Counted from the stretch's first letter, positions 25,915 through 35,230 are shown. The stretch: DNA of 64,000 nucleotides from NCEH01 sp002257205 (GCF_043195105.1 NZ_JBAFWO010000001.1); one strand, 5' to 3'. Numbers and translations are program-made. The notes: a model not told the origin generated them from the letters alone.

Positions 25915-26958
25915 GTGAAGCTCACCACCGCTTTTGGCGCAGCGATTGCTGTTGCCGGCTCCCTGTTCGTTGGCGGAGCCTTCGCCGCTGACATCACCGG
26001 CGCTGGCGCCACGTTCCCGGCGCCCGTCTATCAGGCTTGGGCTGTCGCCTATAAGGAAAAGACCGGCACCGGCCTGAACTACCAGTCCATCGGTTCGGGT
26101 GCTGGTCAGACCCAGATCTTCAACCGCACGGTCGATTTCGGCGCGTCGGATGCGCCCGTCGACAGCGCCAAGCTGGCGCAGCAGAATCTGTTGCAGTTCC
26201 CGGCGGTGATCGGCTCCGTTGTTACGATCGTCAATCTCGACGGTGTCGAAGCCAACAAGCTGAAGCTGACGGGTCCCGTTCTCGCCGACATCTATCTCGG
26301 CAAGATCACCAAGTGGGACGACAAGGCGATCGCCGCGCTCAACCCCGGCCTCAAGCTGCCCAGCATCGGCATCGTGCCGACCTATCGTTCGGACGGATCG
26401 GGCACCACCTACGTGTTCGCCACCTACCTCGCCGACGTCAGCGCCGAGTGGAAGTCCAAGGTTGGCGCTGCCACCTCCGTGTCCTGGCCCGCTGGCGCTG
26501 GCGGCAAGGGCAATGAAGGTGTTGCCGGTACCGTCAAGAACACCAAGGGTGCCATCGGCTACGTCGAATACATCTACGCTTCGGCCAACAATCTCGTGAC
26601 CACCGAACTGCAGAACAAGGCCGGCAAGTTCGTCAGCCCCACCGTTCCCGCGTTCCAGGCCGCTGCGGCCAATGCGGATTGGGCGAATGCGAAGGATTTC
26701 GCTGCGTCCATGATCAACACCCCGGGCGACGCGACCTGGCCGATCACCAGCGCGACCTTCATCCTTCTGCCCAAGCAGCCGAAGTCGGCTGAGCAGGCCA
26801 AGGACGTGATGAAGTTCTTCGATTGGGCCTTCGAGCATGGTGGCCCGATTGCCGAGAAGCTCCATTACATCCCGCTGCCCAAGGATGTGGCTGAGCGCGT
26901 CCGCGCCGCCTGGAAGTCCGACGTGCTCGTCGACGGAAAGCCGGTCTGGTCGAACTGA
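25915..26958 (+). CDS. pstS: Phosphate ABC transporter, periplasmic binding protein PstS
   Basis: High-affinity phosphate-binding protein that feeds PstCAB. Signal peptide at residues 1-25 (GSLFVGGAFAA), then DITGAGATFPAPVYQAWA, GSGAGQ and VDFGASDAP, the phosphate-pocket stretches. It starts at GTG after an AAGGAGAG ribosome site. Length 347 is typical. First gene after the PHO box; two stem-loops follow before pstC and may favour pstS over the membrane genes. Confidence 0.97.
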   Translation: MKLTTAFGAAIAVAGSLFVGGAFAADITGAGATFPAPVYQAWAVAYKEKTGTGLNYQSIGSGAGQTQIFNRTVDFGASDAPVDSAKLAQQNLLQFPAVIGSVVTIVNLDGVEANKLKLTGPVLADIYLGKITKWDDKAIAALNPGLKLPSIGIVPTYRSDGSGTTYVFATYLADVSAEWKSKVGAATSVSWPAGAGGKGNEGVAGTVKNTKGAIGYVEYIYASANNLVTTELQNKAGKFVSPTVPAFQAAAANADWANAKDFAASMINTPGDATWPITSATFILLPKQPKSAEQAKDVMKFFDWAFEHGGPIAEKLHYIPLPKDVAERVRAAWKSDVLVDGKPVWSN

Positions 26959-26983
26959 TCGACCGTCCACTTCATGAGGCAAG

Positions 26984-27059
26984 CCCGGGCTGGCTGCGGA
27001 GACATTCCGCAAGCCTGCCCGGGGTCGATCCTGCTGCGCTTTGGGGAGCGCGGCAGGAT
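26984..27059 (+). other. Two consecutive stem-loops between pstS and pstC
   Basis: First: 26984-27023, a roughly 17-bp stem CCCGGGC..GCGGA paired with TCCGC..GCCCGGG with one mismatch and one bulge. Second: 27028-27059, 12-bp arms ATCCTGCTGCGC and GCGCGGCAGGAT with one G-T pair. No T-tract follows either. Likely mRNA stabilisers or partial attenuators that set PstS above PstCAB. Confidence 0.65.
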
Positions 27060-27085
27060 GCTTTCATCAAAAGGGAAAGACGACA

Positions 27086-28072
27086 ATGGACGCAACGATG
27101 GCTGGGCTTCCTGGGAGTGGCGTTCAACCGGGGCACATCGGCGATGCCAAGCCGGTCGGCCGGATCGCCGATTTGGTCTTCGTCGGCCTGCTTTGGGGAT
27201 GCGGCATCTTCGTGCTGGTGCTGCTGGGCCTCATCATCGCGATGCTTTTTGAAGGCGGCCTTCCCGCTTTCTCGGCTTTCGGCCTCGATTTCCTCTGGAC
27301 GGCGACCTGGAATCCCGTGACGGAGAAGTTCGGCGCCCTGGTCATGATCTACGGCACGATCTTCAGTGCCATCATCGCCGTCATCGTCGCGCTTCCGCTG
27401 TCCTTCGGTATCGCCTTCTTCCTCACGGAGATCGCGCCCCAGGTGATGCGTCGGCCGATCGGCGTAGCGGTTCAGCTCCTCGCCGCCGTCCCGTCCATCA
27501 TCTACGGCATGTGGGGCTTCTTCATCATCTCCCCGCTGATGGCCGCCTATGTGCAGCCGCCCCTGATCGATTGGCTCGGACCCATTCCGGTGATCGGCGC
27601 GCTCTTCACGGGGCCTGCCCTGGGTGGCGGCATGCTGACCGCCGGCCTGATCATGGCGGTCATGATCCTTCCCTTCATCACGGCCATGTTCGTGGAGACG
27701 CTGGAATCGGTCCCCCCCATGCTCAAGGAATCGGCCTATGGCGTCGGCGGCACGACCTTCGAGGTCTACAAGAACGTGTCCGTGCCCTACGGTAAGACCG
27801 CCATGGTCGGCGCCGTGATGCTGGGCCTAGGCCGCGCGCTCGGCGAGACCATGGCCGTCACCTTCGTGATCGGCAATGCGACACGCCTCTCGGCCTCGCT
27901 GTTCGCGCCCGGCGCGACCATCGCCTCGACCATCGCCAACGAATTTCCGGAAGCCGCGCAGGGCTCGCTCAAGCTGGACTCGCTCCTCGCTCTGGGCTTC
28001 ATCCTGTTCGTGATCTCTTTTATCGTCCTGGCGCTGTCGCGCTTCCTTGTCCGCTCGAACCTGAAGTCTTGA
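27086..28072 (+). CDS. pstC: Phosphate ABC transporter permease PstC
   Basis: One of two inner-membrane channel subunits of the phosphate importer. Six predicted helices and the permease loop EAAYGVG-equivalent KESAYGVGGTTFEVYKNVSVP, with GRALGETMAV shortly after. The start was placed at MDATMAG after AAGGGAAAG; the frame extends 15 codons further. Length 328. Confidence 0.96.
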   Translation: MDATMAGLPGSGVQPGHIGDAKPVGRIADLVFVGLLWGCGIFVLVLLGLIIAMLFEGGLPAFSAFGLDFLWTATWNPVTEKFGALVMIYGTIFSAIIAVIVALPLSFGIAFFLTEIAPQVMRRPIGVAVQLLAAVPSIIYGMWGFFIISPLMAAYVQPPLIDWLGPIPVIGALFTGPALGGGMLTAGLIMAVMILPFITAMFVETLESVPPMLKESAYGVGGTTFEVYKNVSVPYGKTAMVGAVMLGLGRALGETMAVTFVIGNATRLSASLFAPGATIASTIANEFPEAAQGSLKLDSLLALGFILFVISFIVLALSRFLVRSNLKS

Positions 28073-28085
28073 GGGGCCGGCCGCC

Positions 28086-28916
28086 ATGTCGCTCGCAATC
28101 CGTCGCACCAAGGACCACGTTGTCAAAGCGGTGAGCACCGCGTTTGCCGGAATCGCCCTGTTTCTGCTGGCGTGGATTTTGTTCACCCTGGTCCAGAAGG
28201 GCCTTCCGGCCCTCGGGCTCAACGTATTCACCAAGATAACGCTGCCGCCGGGCCATAACGGTGGGCTTCTGAATGCCATCGTCGGGTCGCTGATCCAGAT
28301 CGGCATCGCGATGGTCATCGGCACCCCTATCGGCCTTCTGGCCGGGACATTCCTGGCCGAGAATGGAAAGACCACGAAGGTTGGCCACATCGCCAGGTTC
28401 GTGAACGACATCCTTCTTTCGGCGCCCTCGATCCTCGTCGGCCTGTTCGTCTATGCCTTCCTCGTCAACCCGTTCGGCGGGTTCTCCGGCTGGGCCGGCT
28501 CGGCGGCACTGGCGATCCTTGTGATCCCGGTGATCGTGCGCACGACGGAGGACATGCTGAACCTGGTGCCCATCGGCTTGCGCGAAGCGGCCTATGCGCT
28601 CGGTGCGCCTCAATGGAAGGTCGTGATGATGGTGACTTGGCGGGCTGCGCGCGCCGGGATCATGACCGGCGTCCTGCTCTCCATCGCCCGCGCCGCCGGC
28701 GAGACCGCTCCGCTGCTGTTCACCTCGCTCGGCAATAATTCGTGGTCGACCGATCTGTCGGCGCCGATGGCGAGCCTACCCATCGCCATCTATCAATATG
28801 CCGGCAGCCCCTTCGACGATTGGGTTGCCTTGGCTTGGGCCGGTGCCTTGCTCATCACGGTGTCCGTGCTGCTGCTAAACATCGTCTCCCGTCTCTTCCT
28901 CGCCCGGGCGGGCTGA
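28086..28916 (+). CDS. pstA: Phosphate ABC transporter permease PstA
   Basis: Second channel subunit, 276 residues, with six predicted helices. The coupling loop LREAAYALGAPQWKVVMMV and the ARAAGETAPLLFT motif are characteristic of PstA. It starts 13 bases after pstC ends, with a GAGGGG ribosome site overlapping the pstC stop region. Confidence 0.96.
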   Translation: MSLAIRRTKDHVVKAVSTAFAGIALFLLAWILFTLVQKGLPALGLNVFTKITLPPGHNGGLLNAIVGSLIQIGIAMVIGTPIGLLAGTFLAENGKTTKVGHIARFVNDILLSAPSILVGLFVYAFLVNPFGGFSGWAGSAALAILVIPVIVRTTEDMLNLVPIGLREAAYALGAPQWKVVMMVTWRAARAGIMTGVLLSIARAAGETAPLLFTSLGNNSWSTDLSAPMASLPIAIYQYAGSPFDDWVALAWAGALLITVSVLLLNIVSRLFLARAG

Positions 28917-28964
28917 GCGCCTGGACCCCTGGACAATCGCACATCAAGATCCAAGAGGCCGAAG

Positions 28965-29789
<825 letters not shown>

Positions 29790-29808
29790 CCAAGCAAGGA
29801 TCTGCCAG

Positions 29809-30537
29809 ATGTCCGACCATACCGTCTCGGCCTTCGACGCCGAGCTGAAGGAGATCGGCCGCAAGGTCGTCGAAATGGGTGGCCAGTCCGAGCGCATGGT
29901 GGCCGATGCCGTCAATGCTCTGATCCGCCGCGACACCGCTGCCGCCCAGCGGGTGATCCTGCTCGATGCGAGCGTCGATCTGCTGCAGCGGGAGATCGAG
30001 GAAAAGGCCATCATCTGCATCGCCAAGCGCCAGCCGGTGGCGAGCGATCTGCGCGACGTGGTGGCCTCGATCCGCATCGCCTCCGACCTGGAGCGCATCG
30101 GCGACCTCGCGAAGAATGTCGGCAAGCGGGTGCTCGCCATCGAGGGGGAATATCATCCCCAGAAGCTGGTGCGCGGCGTCGAGCACATGTCCGACCTGGT
30201 ACTGGAGCAGCTTAAGGAAGTGCTGGACGCTTATGCCAGCCGCGACCAGGCGAAGGCCGTGGATGTGTGGGTCCGCGACAGCGGCATCGACACCATGTAC
30301 ACCTCGCTGTTCCGCGAACTCCTCACCTATATGATGGAAGATCCGCGCAACATCTCGGTGTGCACGCACCTTTTGTTCTGCGCCAAGAATATCGAGCGCA
30401 TCGGCGACCACGCGACCAATATCGCGGAAACCATCTATTATATGGTTTCAGGGCAGATGTTGTCCGAAGAGCGCCCGAAGGCGGATGTCTCCAGCGAGAC
30501 GACCGTCGCTTTCCCGGGGCATAGCCTTCAGGGGTAA
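29809..30537 (+). CDS. phoU: Phosphate signalling protein PhoU
   Basis: A 242-residue all-helical protein with two PhoU repeats (DLERIGDLAKNV and IERIGDHATNI mark the metal-binding E/DxxxD helices). It links the Pst transporter to PhoR and dampens PhoB activation when phosphate is plentiful. Five bases separate it from phoB, so the two are almost certainly co-translated from one message. Confidence 0.97.
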   Translation: MSDHTVSAFDAELKEIGRKVVEMGGQSERMVADAVNALIRRDTAAAQRVILLDASVDLLQREIEEKAIICIAKRQPVASDLRDVVASIRIASDLERIGDLAKNVGKRVLAIEGEYHPQKLVRGVEHMSDLVLEQLKEVLDAYASRDQAKAVDVWVRDSGIDTMYTSLFRELLTYMMEDPRNISVCTHLLFCAKNIERIGDHATNIAETIYYMVSGQMLSEERPKADVSSETTVAFPGHSLQG

Positions 30538-30542
30538 AATCC

Positions 30543-31244
30543 GTGCCTGCGCGTATCTTGATTATCGAGGACGAGGAACCCCTGACCCTTCTGCTCCGCT
30601 ACAATCTGGAGTCGGAAGGTTATTTCGTCGAAAGCGTCGGGCGAGGCGATGAGGGCGAGACCCGGTTGCGCGAAAGCGTGCCGGACCTCGTCATCCTCGA
30701 CTGGATGCTGCCGGGCTTGTCGGGCATCGAATTGTGCCGCCGCCTGCGGACCCGCCCGGAAACCGAGCGGCTGCCGGTCATCATGCTCACCGCCCGTGGC
30801 GATGAAACGGAACGCGTGCGCGGCCTCGCTACCGGGGCCGACGATTATGTGGTGAAGCCCTTTTCCGTGCCCGAGCTTCTGGCGCGGGTGCGGGCGCTGC
30901 TGCGGCGGGCGAAGCCGGAGCATGTGGCCACCTTGCTGCGGGCCGGCGACATCGAGCTCGACCGGGAGACCCACCGGGTTCACCGCTCCGGCCGCGAGGT
31001 CCATCTTGGGCCGACGGAATTCCGCCTGCTGGAATTCCTGATGCAAAGTCCCGGACGGGTGTTCTCCCGCGAGCAATTGCTCGATGGCGTGTGGGGGCAG
31101 GATGTCTATATCGACGAGCGCACGGTGGACGTGCATGTGGGTCGCCTGCGCAAGGCGATCAACCGGGGGCGGCAGTCGGATCCGATCCGCACCGTGCGCG
31201 GCGCCGGCTATTCGTTCAACGAGATGTTCGCCCGCGTCCATTGA
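30543..31244 (+). CDS. phoB: Phosphate regulon response regulator PhoB
   Basis: A 233-residue OmpR-type response regulator. Receiver domain with acceptor Asp53 in VILDWMLPG, Thr/Lys switch residues in MLTARGDE and VVKPF; C-terminal winged helix with RVFSREQLLDGVWGQDVYIDERTVDVHVGRLRKAI. It starts at GTG after an AGGGG site. As the last gene of the operon behind the PHO box, it is autoregulated; its kinase gene lies on the other side of the box. Confidence 0.97.
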   Translation: MPARILIIEDEEPLTLLLRYNLESEGYFVESVGRGDEGETRLRESVPDLVILDWMLPGLSGIELCRRLRTRPETERLPVIMLTARGDETERVRGLATGADDYVVKPFSVPELLARVRALLRRAKPEHVATLLRAGDIELDRETHRVHRSGREVHLGPTEFRLLEFLMQSPGRVFSREQLLDGVWGQDVYIDERTVDVHVGRLRKAINRGRQSDPIRTVRGAGYSFNEMFARVH

Positions 31245-31399
31245 GCGATGTGGCCGAAGGTGCGGGCGCGTGCCCGCATGTCCTGTCGCATTCACGCCCG
31301 CCGCGCGCCGGTCCACGGTCTGCGGCGGGTTTCAAAAGCGAGAGATCGTGACTGCGCGGACAATAGCGGCGCTCCAGGCCAAGACCCATATGCCCGTCA

Positions 31400-31416
31400 G
31401 GGAGGGGTTCCCTCCC
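31400..31416 (+). terminator. Weak hairpin after phoB
   Basis: GGGAGG-ggttc-CCTCCC, about 155 bases past the phoB stop and 20 bases before the next start. No T-tract; may instead shape the leader of the next gene. Confidence 0.3.
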
Positions 31417-31436
31417 CGGCGATAGGGAGCCTCCTC

Positions 31437-31907
31437 ATGGCCCGGCATATCTTCTCGCTCAACCATATCTTGTGGCGCAATGATGTCTTCCCGCGCAACC
31501 AGGCCCTCGCGCCCGACCAGCCCTTTGCGGGCCGCAGCGGTCTCGATGGCCGTCAGGCGCGTCCACAGCGGCCCGTTGCGGGTGGTGAGGGCGCATCGCA
31601 GTCCGGACGAACCGCGTGCCCTGCCGCGCTGGCCGTTCTCGGCCTCCTCGCGCTGTTGCTCGCGCTGCCGGTGACGCGCGCGCAGGCAAGCGCATTCACA
31701 CCCGAGGCGCATTGCGCGGATGTTGCATCCCTGGTCTCGCGTGCGGGCGGCGCTATTCTGGAAACGGCCCCGGAAACCTTCCACCGGGTCGTCCGGGACA
31801 ATAGCTTCTGCGATCCCGACGGGGTGGCGCGGCCGACCTACGCGCCGACGCAGGATAATCCGGCCTGTTTCGTCGGCTACAAATGCAGCGATTATCCCGT
31901 GCGCTAA
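31437..31907 (+). CDS. Hypothetical exported protein with four cysteines
   Basis: A 156-residue product with a basic N-terminal region, a hydrophobic stretch at about residues 65-83 (LAVLGLLALLLALPVT) ending in AQASA, and a short C-terminal domain of about 70 residues holding four cysteines (AHCADV, SFCDPD, PACFVG, YKCSDY) that could form two disulfides in the periplasm. I recognise no family. The start after GGGAG gives an unusually long pre-hydrophobic region, so a later start is possible. Its stop overlaps the first base of a repeat element. Confidence 0.6.
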   Translation: MARHIFSLNHILWRNDVFPRNQALAPDQPFAGRSGLDGRQARPQRPVAGGEGASQSGRTACPAALAVLGLLALLLALPVTRAQASAFTPEAHCADVASLVSRAGGAILETAPETFHRVVRDNSFCDPDGVARPTYAPTQDNPACFVGYKCSDYPVR

Positions 31908-31955
31908 AAGCGTTTTCGAGCGAAGTGGGCACCGGTGCGCGTGAAGAAAACGCGC
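31907..31955 (+). repeat. Dispersed GCGTTTTC-type palindromic repeat, copy 1
   Basis: GCGTTTTC and GAAAACGC arms flank an AGCGAAGTGGGCACCGG core. About 90 percent identical to copy 2, which starts 61 bases further on. Confidence 0.85.
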
Positions 31956-31970
31956 TCACGCAACAGGCAG

Positions 31971-32020
31971 GCGTTTTCGAGCGAAGTGGGTACCGGTTCG
32001 CGTGAAGAAAACGCGTTAAA
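31971..32020 (+). repeat. Dispersed GCGTTTTC-type palindromic repeat, copy 2
   Basis: Same layout as copy 1: GCGTTTTCGAGCGAAGTGGG, ACCGGTTCGCGTGAA, GAAAACGC, then GTTAAA. Directly repeated with copy 1. Confidence 0.85.
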
Positions 32021-32032
32021 CAAAAAGCTAGG

Positions 32033-32070
32033 CGTTTTCGAGCGACAGGAAAGAGGCTCGCTCGAAAACG
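32033..32070. repeat. Head-to-head half elements forming a 12-bp-arm hairpin
   Basis: The first 12 bases of the repeat (CGTTTTCGAGCG) occur here and again in inverted orientation (CGCTCGAAAACG) 14 bases later. It lies 37 bases past the gcrA stop and could end that minus-strand transcript. Confidence 0.75.
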
Positions 32071-32107
32071 TTTGGGCCGCGCGGCTCCGCGGTCGCGCGG
32101 GCGCCGC

Positions 32108-32620
32108 TCAGATGCGGGCGACGCGCCGGTCGCGGCGGCGATCCTGCGTGGGCTGATAGGCCATCCGCGCATGGGTCGTGCAATAGGGCATGCCGGTGAG
32201 GCTGCGGCCGCCGCAGAAATAGAAGTTTTCCGTGCCCGGCTCGCCGATCGGCCAGCGGCAGGTGCCTTCCGTAAGGTTCATGATCGTGCAGCGCTGGCCC
32301 ATGGCGACGACATTGCCGCCGGTGGCCGGACGCGGCGCGGGCGCGGGTGCCACGAAGGCTTCCAGTGCGGGGGCGAGCGCGGTGTTGCCGATGGTTTGCG
32401 GCTGCGGCGCGGGCTTGTTGGCGGGCGCTTCAGGCCGGGCCTTGCGCGGCCGCGCCGCGGGGACCGTTGATTTCGCTCGGCCGGAGAGGCCGAGGCGGTG
32501 CACTTTTCCGATCACCGCATTGCGGGTGATGCCGCCCAGCTCGCCGGCGATCTGGCTTGCGGAAAGCCCTTCGCCCCAGAGCTTCTTCAAGAGTTCGACG
32601 CGCTCGTCGTTCCAGCTCAT
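32108..32620 (-). CDS. gcrA: Cell-cycle regulator GcrA
   Basis: A 170-residue alphaproteobacterial regulator that joins sigma70 RNA polymerase and activates promoters bearing CcrM-methylated GANTC. The N-terminal DNA-binding domain MSWNDERVELLKKLWGEGLS with AGELGGITRNAVIGKVHRLGL is diagnostic; the C-terminal sigma-binding part has CRWPIGEPGTENFYFCG and YCTTHARMAY with conserved cysteines. A Pro/Ala-rich linker joins them. The start follows AGGAGAG. Divergent from argD. Confidence 0.96.
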   Translation of the reverse strand: MSWNDERVELLKKLWGEGLSASQIAGELGGITRNAVIGKVHRLGLSGRAKSTVPAARPRKARPEAPANKPAPQPQTIGNTALAPALEAFVAPAPAPRPATGGNVVAMGQRCTIMNLTEGTCRWPIGEPGTENFYFCGGRSLTGMPYCTTHARMAYQPTQDRRRDRRVARI

Positions 32621-32957
32621 CGCTCTCCTCCTTCGACTCTTCTCCCGCACCCAGGCGCGCCATTGCACGCGGGTTCGCAGGGCCCAACGTCACTTGGGGA
32701 ACAGGCCTGCACGAGATGTCGTGGTCGGCCACGAGCAAACTACAATATGCACGCCCGCCCGCACAGAGTCGGAATGCATTCCCGCGCCGTTGTCCCCAAG
32801 TCGTTACGATCAGGTTAACGGCTGCGCTCTGTTGACCTCCCGCGCGCGATCATTAGAATCCCTTTTTGTCGGGCCGCCCCGCGAGGGCGGCCTTTGGCGT
32901 TTCTGATGTCCGGCGAGACGCTCCGCGTTTCGCCCCACCCCAAGAGGAGGGGTTTCC
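32621..32957. other. Divergent gcrA/argD control region
   Basis: Holds three GANTC sites (32635, 32766, 32856) and, on the argD side, a terminator-like hairpin and two further stems that reach the argD ribosome site. No gene is supported. Confidence 0.5.
32872..32952 (+). promoter_or_regulatory. Structured argD leader
   Basis: Three successive stems: GGCCGCC/GGCGGCC plus TTT (32872-32895), GGCGAGACGC/GCGTTTCGCC with a three-base loop (32912-32934), and CCCC/GGGG (32938-32952), the last enclosing the AAGAGGA ribosome site. The argD GTG is five bases beyond. Confidence 0.55.
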
Positions 32958-34166
32958 GTGATCACCCCCGTTCTGCCGACCTATGCGCGCATCGACCTGG
33001 TTTTTGAAAAGGGAGAGGGCTGCTGGCTCGTCACGACGGACGGGCGACGCTTTCTCGATTTCACCGCCGGCATCGCGGTCAATATCCTCGGGCACGCCCA
33101 TCCCTATCTGGTCTCGGCCCTGACCGAACAGGCCGGAAAGCTCTGGCACACCTCGAACCTGTTCCGCATCGTCGGCGGCGAGCGGCTGGCGGAGCGGCTG
33201 AAGGCGGTGACCTTCGCGGACACCATGTTCTTCACCAATTCCGGTGCGGAAGCGCTGGAGTGCGCCATCAAGATGGCGCGCCGCTATCAATATGTGATCG
33301 GCGCTGAGGCGAAAAACCGCATCATCGCGTTCGAGGGCGCGTTCCACGGGCGCACGCTCGCGACCATCGCCGCCGGCGGCAATGCCAAATATCTCGAAGG
33401 TTTCGGCCCGAACATGCCGGGCTTCGACCATGTGCCGTTCGGCGATATCGAGGCGGTCAAGGCGGCCATCGGGCCGGAAACCGGGGCGATCCTGGTGGAG
33501 CCGATCCAGGGCGAAGGCGGCGTGCGCGTGCCCTCGCCGGATTTCCTGCCGCAATTGCGGGCGCTGTGCGACGCCCATGGCCTGCTGCTGATCCTCGACG
33601 AGGTGCAGTGCGGCGTCGGGCGCAGCGGAAGTCTGTTCGCTTACCAGACCTCGGGCATCCTGCCCGACATCATGGCGGTGGCGAAGGGCATCGGCGGCGG
33701 CTTCCCCATGGGCGCGTGCCTCGCCACCGAGAATGCCGCCCGCGGCATGACGCTCGGCACCCACGGGTCCACCTATGGCGGCAACCCGCTCGCCATGGCG
33801 GTGGGCAATGCGGTGCTGGACGTGGTGTTGGCGGACGGCTTCCTGGAGCGGGTGCAGGCCATCTCCGCACTGCTCGTGCGCACGCTGAACGAGATCAAGG
33901 ACCGTCATCCCGCGGTCATCGCCGAAGTGCGAGGTGAAGGGCTCCTGCTTGGCATGAGGGCGCAGGGCCCCGCCGCCGAGCTGGTGCTCGCCCTGCGCGA
34001 CGAGGGCCTGCTGGCCCCGGGCGCAGGAGATAACGTGGTTCGACTTCTGCCGCCTCTCATCCTCAGCGAGGACGAGATCGCCATTGCCGCCGAGAAAATC
34101 GAGGCCGCCTGCCTGCGGATCGAGAACGGCCTTGCATTGGCGTCGGCGAAGGGAGCCGCCGAATGA
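32958..34166 (+). CDS. argD: Acetylornithine aminotransferase
   Basis: PLP enzyme converting N-acetylglutamate semialdehyde to N-acetylornithine in arginine synthesis; also often acts on succinyldiaminopimelate precursors. Class III signature LLILDEVQCGVGRSG and PLP-binding Lys243 in AVAKGIGGGFPMG. Length 402. GTG start after AAGAGGAGGGG. Overlaps argF by four bases, forming the argD-argF-hslO cluster common in this order. Confidence 0.96.
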   Translation: MITPVLPTYARIDLVFEKGEGCWLVTTDGRRFLDFTAGIAVNILGHAHPYLVSALTEQAGKLWHTSNLFRIVGGERLAERLKAVTFADTMFFTNSGAEALECAIKMARRYQYVIGAEAKNRIIAFEGAFHGRTLATIAAGGNAKYLEGFGPNMPGFDHVPFGDIEAVKAAIGPETGAILVEPIQGEGGVRVPSPDFLPQLRALCDAHGLLLILDEVQCGVGRSGSLFAYQTSGILPDIMAVAKGIGGGFPMGACLATENAARGMTLGTHGSTYGGNPLAMAVGNAVLDVVLADGFLERVQAISALLVRTLNEIKDRHPAVIAEVRGEGLLLGMRAQGPAAELVLALRDEGLLAPGAGDNVVRLLPPLILSEDEIAIAAEKIEAACLRIENGLALASAKGAAE

Positions 34167-35092
34167 AGGACATTGGCGTGCGTCATTTTCTCGATCTGTC
34201 CGATATCCCCGCGGTGGAGCTGCGGCGGGTTCTGGAATTGTCGAAGGATCTCAAGGCCAAGCGCAAGGCTGGCACCGCCGAGCGGCCACTGGCCGGCAAA
34301 TCGCTGGCGATGGTGTTCGACAAGCCGTCCACGCGCACCCGCGTTTCGTTCGATCTGGCCATGCGCCAGCTCGGCGGCGACACGGTGATGCTCACCGGCG
34401 CAGAAATGCAGCTTGGGCGCGGCGAGACCATCGCCGACACCGCCCGCGTGCTGTCGCGCTATGTGGACGCCATCATGATCCGCATTCTCAGCCATGAGGA
34501 TCTGATGGAACTGGCCACCTACGCCACCGTGCCGGTCATCAACGGGCTCACCCGCGTGTCCCATCCCTGCCAGGTGATGGCCGATGTGATGACCTTCGAG
34601 GAGCACAAGGGCCGCATCGCCGGGCGCAAGGTGGCCTGGACCGGGGACGCGAACAATGTGCTCGCCTCCTGGATCCATGCCGCGCACAGCTTCGATTTCG
34701 AGCTGAACGTCGCCACCCCGAAGGAATTGTCGCCGCGCCAGGCGCTCAAGGACTTCGTCAAGAAGACCAAGGCGCGGGTGAAATTCACCCGCGATCCCGA
34801 GGCGGCGGCGGAGGGGGCGGACTGCATCCTCACCGACACCTGGGTGTCGATGGGCGACAAGGAAGCCGAGCGGCGCCACAATCTCCTGAAGCCCTATCAA
34901 GTGAACCGCGCCCTGATGGCGCGCGCGGCCCCGGATGCCATCTTCATGCATTGCCTGCCCGCCCATCGCGGCGAGGAAGTGACCAATGAGGTGATGGACG
35001 GCCCGCAATCGGTGGTGTTCGACGAGGCGGAAAACCGCCTGCATGCCCAGAAGGGCATTCTGGCCTGGTGCTTCGATACGCCCGCAGCCTGA
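34163..35092 (+). CDS. argF: Ornithine carbamoyltransferase
   Basis: Makes citrulline from ornithine and carbamoyl phosphate. Carbamoyl-phosphate site STRTR (about residues 56-60), SHPCQ near 134, ornithine-side DTWVSMGD near 227 and HCLPAHRGEE near 262. Length 309. Translationally coupled to argD by an ATGA overlap. Confidence 0.97.
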   Translation: MKDIGVRHFLDLSDIPAVELRRVLELSKDLKAKRKAGTAERPLAGKSLAMVFDKPSTRTRVSFDLAMRQLGGDTVMLTGAEMQLGRGETIADTARVLSRYVDAIMIRILSHEDLMELATYATVPVINGLTRVSHPCQVMADVMTFEEHKGRIAGRKVAWTGDANNVLASWIHAAHSFDFELNVATPKELSPRQALKDFVKKTKARVKFTRDPEAAAEGADCILTDTWVSMGDKEAERRHNLLKPYQVNRALMARAAPDAIFMHCLPAHRGEEVTNEVMDGPQSVVFDEAENRLHAQKGILAWCFDTPAA

Positions 35093-35230
35093 GCCGCGGT
35101 GCCGGGGGACGGTGCAGCCATCTTCCCCCGGCCGGGCCCGCGCGGCGGCCGGGACGATCCCCGCGGTAGCGGTCGAAGGTGGGCCAGTCGAAGGCACGGC
35201 CCTCAAGCCGAGCGGTTGGAATGAGGTATC

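Noticed and set aside
31907..32070. Repeat array considered as a CRISPR
   Set aside because: Units are self-complementary, spacing is irregular, only two full copies exist, and relatives occur singly elsewhere (2.5 kb).
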